Origin: Xanthobacteraceae bacterium
GTDB lineage: Bacteria; Pseudomonadota; Alphaproteobacteria; Rhizobiales; Xanthobacteraceae
Length of the DNA: 10,122 bases
Direction of reading: 5' to 3'
Assembly (NCBI GenBank): GCA_030043175.1
Contig: JASHYD010001192.1
Location: 1-10,122, forward strand
Made by a program: the position numbers and the translations under genes. Shown in pieces: positions 6,963 through 10,122 of the stretch (positions are counted from its first letter, which is position 1; each line of letters begins with the position of its first letter). Below the pieces are notes generated by a model. That model was not told the DNA's origin. It did no database searches and saw only the letters and a program-made list of their open reading frames with translations.

Positions 6963-8216
6963 ATGCTGCACCGGGCTCTATCTATCGTTGTAGGCTGCTG
7001 TCTGCTGGCGACGGTCAGCAACACAGCTATTGGCGCCGAGCGCGGGATTTCCCGGAGCTCGGTCAACCGCCAGGTGAGCATCCTTGCCGCACTGGGCCGG
7101 ATGTTATTCTTCGATCCCGGTCTTTCGGCCTCCAGACAGCTCGCCTGCGCGTCGTGCCATGATCCCGCACACGCCTACGGTCCCCCGAACGCCCGTCCCG
7201 TCCAGGCGGGCGGCAAGGACATGCGCCAGATGGGGCTCCGCGCGGTGCCCTCGCTCAGATACGCGCAGGTAACGCCGCACTTTACTGAACACTTTTTTGA
7301 TGATGACGATGAGCCGAATGCGGGCGTCGACAACGGTCCGGCGGGCGGGCTCACATGGGACGGCCGCGCCGATCGCGCCCGCGACCAGGCGCGCCTACCG
7401 CTGCTGTCGGCGTTGGAAATGTCCAATGAGAGCTCGGCCGTCATCGTCGGCCATGTACAGCAATCGAGCTATGCCGGCCTCCTACGCAAAGCGTTTGGCA
7501 CAACGATATTCAATAATAAGGAAAGAGCTTTCGGAGGACTCCTGCAAGCGTTAGAGGCGTTCGAGCAACGGGCAACCGAGTTCTATCCATACAGCAGCCG
7601 CTACGATGCCTACCTGGCAGGCAAGGCGGTGCTCACTGACCAAGAAGCTCGCGGGCTCGCCGCATTCAATAATCCTGAAAAGGGCAACTGCGCCCATTGT
7701 CATCCCAGCACCTTAGGAGCCCACGGCACGCCGCCGCACTTCACTGATTATGGCTTTGCCGCCCTTGGCGTCCCGCGCAACAGGGATATTCCCGCAAATG
7801 CAGATCCGGCCTTTTACGACCTCGGACTCTGCGGTCCATTGAGGACTGATCTCCAGGAGCACCCGGAATACTGCGGGATGTTCAAGACGCCGACTCTGCG
7901 CAACGTCGGATTGCGCCAGAGCTTCTTTCACAACGGCGTGTTTCACACGTTGAAGGAAGTGCTTAGCTTCTACGCGGAGCGGGATACGAATCCGCAGAGA
8001 TGGTATCGACGCAACAAAAACGGTACTGTCCGCAAGTTTGATGATCTTCCCGCACGGTATCATGCGAACGTCAACATTGAACCTCCGTTTAACCGACATG
8101 ACGGTGATAAGCCTGTCCTATCTGAGCAAGAAATTGATGACATCATCGCGTTCCTGCAAACACTGGATGACGGCTATCTATCCAACCCGCAGCAAGCGCA
8201 TGTATTACCAAGATGA
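6963..8216 (+). CDS. Di-haem cytochrome c peroxidase (MauG/CcpA family), exported
   Basis: A 417-residue periplasmic di-haem peroxidase of the bacterial CcpA/MauG family, which takes electrons from small cytochromes to reduce peroxide or oxidise a substrate. A signal peptide (MLHRALSIVVGCCLLATVSN, cleaved near IGAE) is followed by two haem-c sites, CASCH at 62-66 and CAHCH at 243-247. Other family marks are FFDPGLSASRQLACASCHDP, TWDGRADRARDQARLPLLSA (the WDGR motif), FKTPTLRNV at 307-315, HNGVFHTLKEVLSFY at 323-337 and the C-terminal helix LSEQEIDDIIAFLQTLDDG. Length and motif order are normal. It is transcribed away from the AcpA-like phosphoesterase gene. Whether it is a true peroxidase or a MauG-like substrate oxidase cannot be decided here. 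It appears intact. Confidence 0.93.
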   Translation: MLHRALSIVVGCCLLATVSNTAIGAERGISRSSVNRQVSILAALGRMLFFDPGLSASRQLACASCHDPAHAYGPPNARPVQAGGKDMRQMGLRAVPSLRYAQVTPHFTEHFFDDDDEPNAGVDNGPAGGLTWDGRADRARDQARLPLLSALEMSNESSAVIVGHVQQSSYAGLLRKAFGTTIFNNKERAFGGLLQALEAFEQRATEFYPYSSRYDAYLAGKAVLTDQEARGLAAFNNPEKGNCAHCHPSTLGAHGTPPHFTDYGFAALGVPRNRDIPANADPAFYDLGLCGPLRTDLQEHPEYCGMFKTPTLRNVGLRQSFFHNGVFHTLKEVLSFYAERDTNPQRWYRRNKNGTVRKFDDLPARYHANVNIEPPFNRHDGDKPVLSEQEIDDIIAFLQTLDDGYLSNPQQAHVLPR

Positions 8217-8560
8217 TCTCCTTTGCGTGAAATCCGCTACAGTAGCCGCCAATTCTCCCTACCCTTTGCCGTCATTCTACAGTGTGAGCCTACGCTCCGA
8301 TTCTTCCTCGCACACGCGGCCGATGCTGAAGAAAGCAGCTCAGGTCGCAGCAATAGCGTTGTCCAAGGCGATCTGAGTATAACGCCGGACCCGATCGCAT
8401 TGCTGAAGGCGGACCGAATGCCAATGTCCCGACAAAGTGGACGCCACCGAAAGAACGCGGATGTAATCACCGTGTTTGAGCCGCACGCAACGATCGGATT
8501 GGAAGCTCGTATATCCACCATGGCGGAGTTGATCGCCTGACATTGGAATGAACGTGCGGA
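8217..8560. other. Stretch without a recognisable gene
   Basis: A plus-strand frame from a TTG at 8223 to 8540 encodes 105 residues, ending NADVITVFEPHATIGLEARI and STMAELIA. Its last third looks protein-like, but there is no ribosome site and I know no family. It may be the tail of a lost gene. On the minus strand only short overlapping frames are seen. No terminator hairpin with a T run was found after the peroxidase gene. Confidence 0.35.
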
Positions 8561-9078
8561 TCACGAACTCGCGGCGTTCGCGCGCCGCCTTTCACGTAGA
8601 AATCTCTGGAAACTCGCGTCCATCGCACCGGTGCCTCTCCAGAGAGATGGAACATGCGCGTACCGGATCGACAGCTGGCCTTTTGCCTCCTCGACCGAGC
8701 GTGAAGCAATCGCGTATTTGAAAATTGCCGCAGCCAGCCCGCTACGATCAGCGCCGCTTGTCGATTGGATTAGCATGGGCTTGGGCGCTCCCAGCAGCAG
8801 CATCAGAAGTTCGCGCAACTGACTGGACTTTAACTCGTTTTCAGCGGAAAGCGGCATCTCGTAGTGGGTGATGCGCCTTGCAGCACTGTGCGTACGTTCC
8901 GCGCGATACCAGTACTCATCTGGCGTCGGAGGAGGCTGATGATGCTTCGAATGCCATAATCCGCGACGACCGCCTCAAGCGTACTTGGCGAGAGTCGGCC
9001 AGACCGATAGGCCAGCCCCGGCTCGACAACATGCACGTTGTCCGATAACCGGAGACCAAACAAACAGGCGAAAGCCAT
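8561..9078 (-). pseudogene. Dual-specificity/tyrosine phosphatase family protein, frameshifted and lacking the catalytic cysteine
   Basis: The protein resembles small rhizobial phosphatases of the dual-specificity/tyrosine type. The first piece (from ATG 9076-9078) gives LSDNVHVVEPGLAYRSGRLS and AVVADYGIRSIISL. Near 8925-8940 the frame changes, and family sequence resumes as DEYWYRAERTHSAARRITHY, EMPLSAENELKSSQLRELLM and APKPMLIQSTSGADRSGLAA. It ends GAMDASFQRFL with stop at 8561-8563. The P-loop should read HCxSGADR(S/T)G. Here it is QSTSGADRSG, so both the His and the nucleophilic Cys (now Ser, codon at 8762-8764) are gone. With that and the frameshift the gene is surely non-functional as a phosphatase. 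Family members usually have an N-terminal membrane anchor, which is missing here. It lies head to head with the Na/Pi remnant. Confidence 0.82.
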
Positions 9079-9112
9079 CGCACATGTTCAATTGATCCCG
9101 CCTGCGCGAAGG

Positions 9113-9582
9113 AAGGCACGCCAGGTGCTCTCTGCGGTCGCACCCGTCCTGTTTGTGATTGGGCTCGTCGGCTTCAACCGGGGGCGGCGGACCTGGATAC
9201 GCGACGTGTGCCGCGTGGCGATCGGCCTGGGGTTGATGCTGTTGGCGCTGCATATCCTGCTTGATTCGCTGACGCCCGCCGAGACCGCCCCGAGCGTTCG
9301 GGCGTTGCTCGCTGCGGTCACGGGAGAGCCTGTTCTGTGCGTCGCGCTGGCAGCGCTTCTGACCTGGGCGGCGCATTCGATAAGAGCCGCAACCAGCGTG
9401 TGCTAAGTTCGACCATTCTTGAGAGCGGAACCGCAACCAATCCGGCAAGTCGCCGGCTTCCCGTCGGCAACGTGATCAATCGGATAGTCGGCGTTGCGGT
9501 GGTCCTTCCATTCCTACAACCGATCGCCGATTTCCTGGTCAAGATCGATCCCGATCCGGCCTGCCTGCCAGCGAACTTCCAA
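9113..9582 (+). pseudogene. Na+/phosphate cotransporter (NptA-type) remnant, internally deleted
   Basis: Two pieces of a Na/Pi cotransporter family protein (PF02690), a multi-pass inner-membrane phosphate importer or exporter. The first piece, from about 9113, reads VLSAVAPVLFVIGLVGF, then VAIGLGLMLLALHILLDSLT, PAETAPSVRALLAAVTGEPV and ALAALLTWAAHS (ends 9379). About 41 bases later, in another frame, the second piece gives ESGTATNPASRRLPVGNVIN, RIVGVAVVLPFLQPIADFLV and DPDPACLPANFQ (to about 9582). Judging from family memory, several tens of bases coding for the segment after WAAHS (normally a long hydrophobic stretch) are missing. The protein's N-terminal half and C-terminal PhoU-like part are also absent. 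This is a dead remnant, and a second phosphate transport component lost in this window. Confidence 0.83.
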
Positions 9583-9654
9583 TTCCGGCCGGCAGGTTCT
9601 ACCCCCGTGGATTCCCGCCCCTAACCCGACAATATACAAATTCGTGGCGCCGGC

Positions 9655-9786
9655 ATGTGGTATTCAAAGTTCGTCGCAGTGGATACCACAGCGCCAGTTC
9701 CCGTGACCTTCGATGGCGTCACCGGGATTGCGGGCATCTCGGGAAATCTGGTGTTTGCCGGTCGCGCGGACGACGCGACGTCTTGA
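9655..9786 (+). CDS. Possible small ORF of unknown function
   Basis: A 43-codon plus-strand frame reads MWYSKFVAVDTTAPVPVTFD then GVTGIAGISGNLVFAGRADD and ATS. The composition (Val/Thr/Gly-rich beta-type) looks like a piece of a secreted beta-sheet protein. It overlaps the opposite-strand beta-propeller remnant, has no evident ribosome site, and is preceded in frame by a TAA. I do not recognise it; it may be a fragment of a lost gene or chance. Confidence 0.22.
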   Translation: MWYSKFVAVDTTAPVPVTFDGVTGIAGISGNLVFAGRADDATS

Positions 9787-9952
9787 GGTCCTTGACAACC
9801 TTGTAGGTCTTGGGATCGATGACGATGATGTTGTTGGTCTTTTCGTTGCTTACGAACACGAGGGCGGTCGCCTTGGCTAAACCTCTCGAGGTTGCAGCGA
9901 GCAGGAGCATTGCTGCCAAACTTGAAGCCGCAAACTGCTGACAAATTGGCAC
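9719..9952 (-). pseudogene. Exported YVTN-type beta-propeller protein, N-terminal stump
   Basis: From GTG at 9950-9952 (GGAG eight bases upstream) a signal peptide, MPICQQFAASSLAAMLLLAA plus TSRGLAKA, leads into TALVFVSNEKTNNIIVIDPK and TYKVVKDLKTSRRPRD. This is the first blade of a YVTN/PQQ-associated beta-propeller protein, usually over 300 residues and periplasmic. After residue 64 (position 9761) the family reading stops and a short unrelated tail runs to 9719. No later blade is seen in any frame down to 9583, so everything after blade one is lost, probably by deletion. The exact function of the parent is uncertain, though such proteins are often found with methanol or ethanol dehydrogenase modules. 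Confidence 0.65.
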
Positions 9953-10122
9953 GTGGACATCTCCAATTGAATTTTCCGCGACGAAAGATGAAGCCTTTCC
10001 ACATCTTGAAAAAACGATGCCAGCGGTCGTCCGTCGCTCTCACGTCTTGCCGCCACAATAATCCGTCCGGCGATCACTTCACGCGCCACTTCGGGCCGAT
10101 CGGTGTCGCCTAGCTTTTCGCA
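9877..10122 (-). CDS. Small hypothetical protein, 5' end outside the window
   Basis: The minus frame is open from the window edge and reads EKLGDTDRPEVAREVIAGRI then IVAARRESDGRPLASFFQDV and ERL. It resembles short rhizobial proteins of unknown function with an ARRI...AARRGE...DP pattern (from memory). The later part (from about residue 50) looks unlike that group and runs over the start of the beta-propeller stump to 9877. The natural end may therefore have been shifted by a mutation. Function unknown; the true start is not visible. Confidence 0.4.
   Translation of the reverse strand, partial: CEKLGDTDRPEVAREVIAGRIIVAARRESDGRPLASFFQDVERLHLSSRKIQLEMSTCQFVSSLRLQVWQQCSCSLQPREV

Noticed and set aside
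1..10122. CRISPR arrays, tRNA or rRNA genes, intact insertion sequences, phage or toxin-antitoxin genes
   Set aside because: No repeat-spacer pattern, cloverleaf, transposase motif or paired small genes could be seen on either strand.

Overview
The window looks like a degraded accessory stretch of an alphaproteobacterial chromosome. The protein sequences and moderately high GC recall Bradyrhizobium or a related Rhizobiales, but I infer this from how the proteins read, not from a search. The theme is phosphate handling and phosphoester hydrolysis, and many genes are broken.

Layout. At 1-757 (minus) is a DUF47/PhoU-like accessory gene, disrupted by an apparent 17-base deletion, followed by the first 41 codons of a PiT phosphate transporter that leaves the window. 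Bases 758-1290 hold no recognisable gene. At 1291-2542 (plus) are an intact glutathione S-transferase and an intact Nudix hydrolase. From 2594 to 3704 there are only remnants: the C-terminal receiver tail of a hybrid histidine kinase (plus), an unknown broken small ORF (minus), and an mgtC-like gene split by one frameshift (minus). At 3849-4568 (minus) is a secreted class A acid phosphatase. At 4784-5243 (minus) is an unknown ORF broken at a run of ten G. At 5261-6823 (minus) is an intact exported phosphoesterase of the phospholipase C/AcpA family. It is divergent from an intact exported di-haem cytochrome c peroxidase (6963-8216, plus). Bases 8217-8560 are unassigned. From 8561 to the end there are again mostly remnants: a dual-specificity phosphatase lacking its catalytic cysteine (minus), an internally deleted Na+/phosphate cotransporter (plus), the first 64 codons of a beta-propeller protein (minus), and a small hypothetical protein cut by the window edge (minus).

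How the genes fit together. The intact secreted enzymes (acid phosphatase, AcpA-like phosphoesterase) would release phosphate in the periplasm, and PiT or the Na/Pi system would import it. However, the DUF47 and Na/Pi genes are broken, so the locus is probably in decay. I found no RNA gene, CRISPR array, intact insertion sequence or convincing novel defence or mobile system. The most notable signals are the density of frameshifts, the G10 tract, the altered catalytic motifs in two phosphatases, and a possible operator between the phosphoesterase and peroxidase genes.
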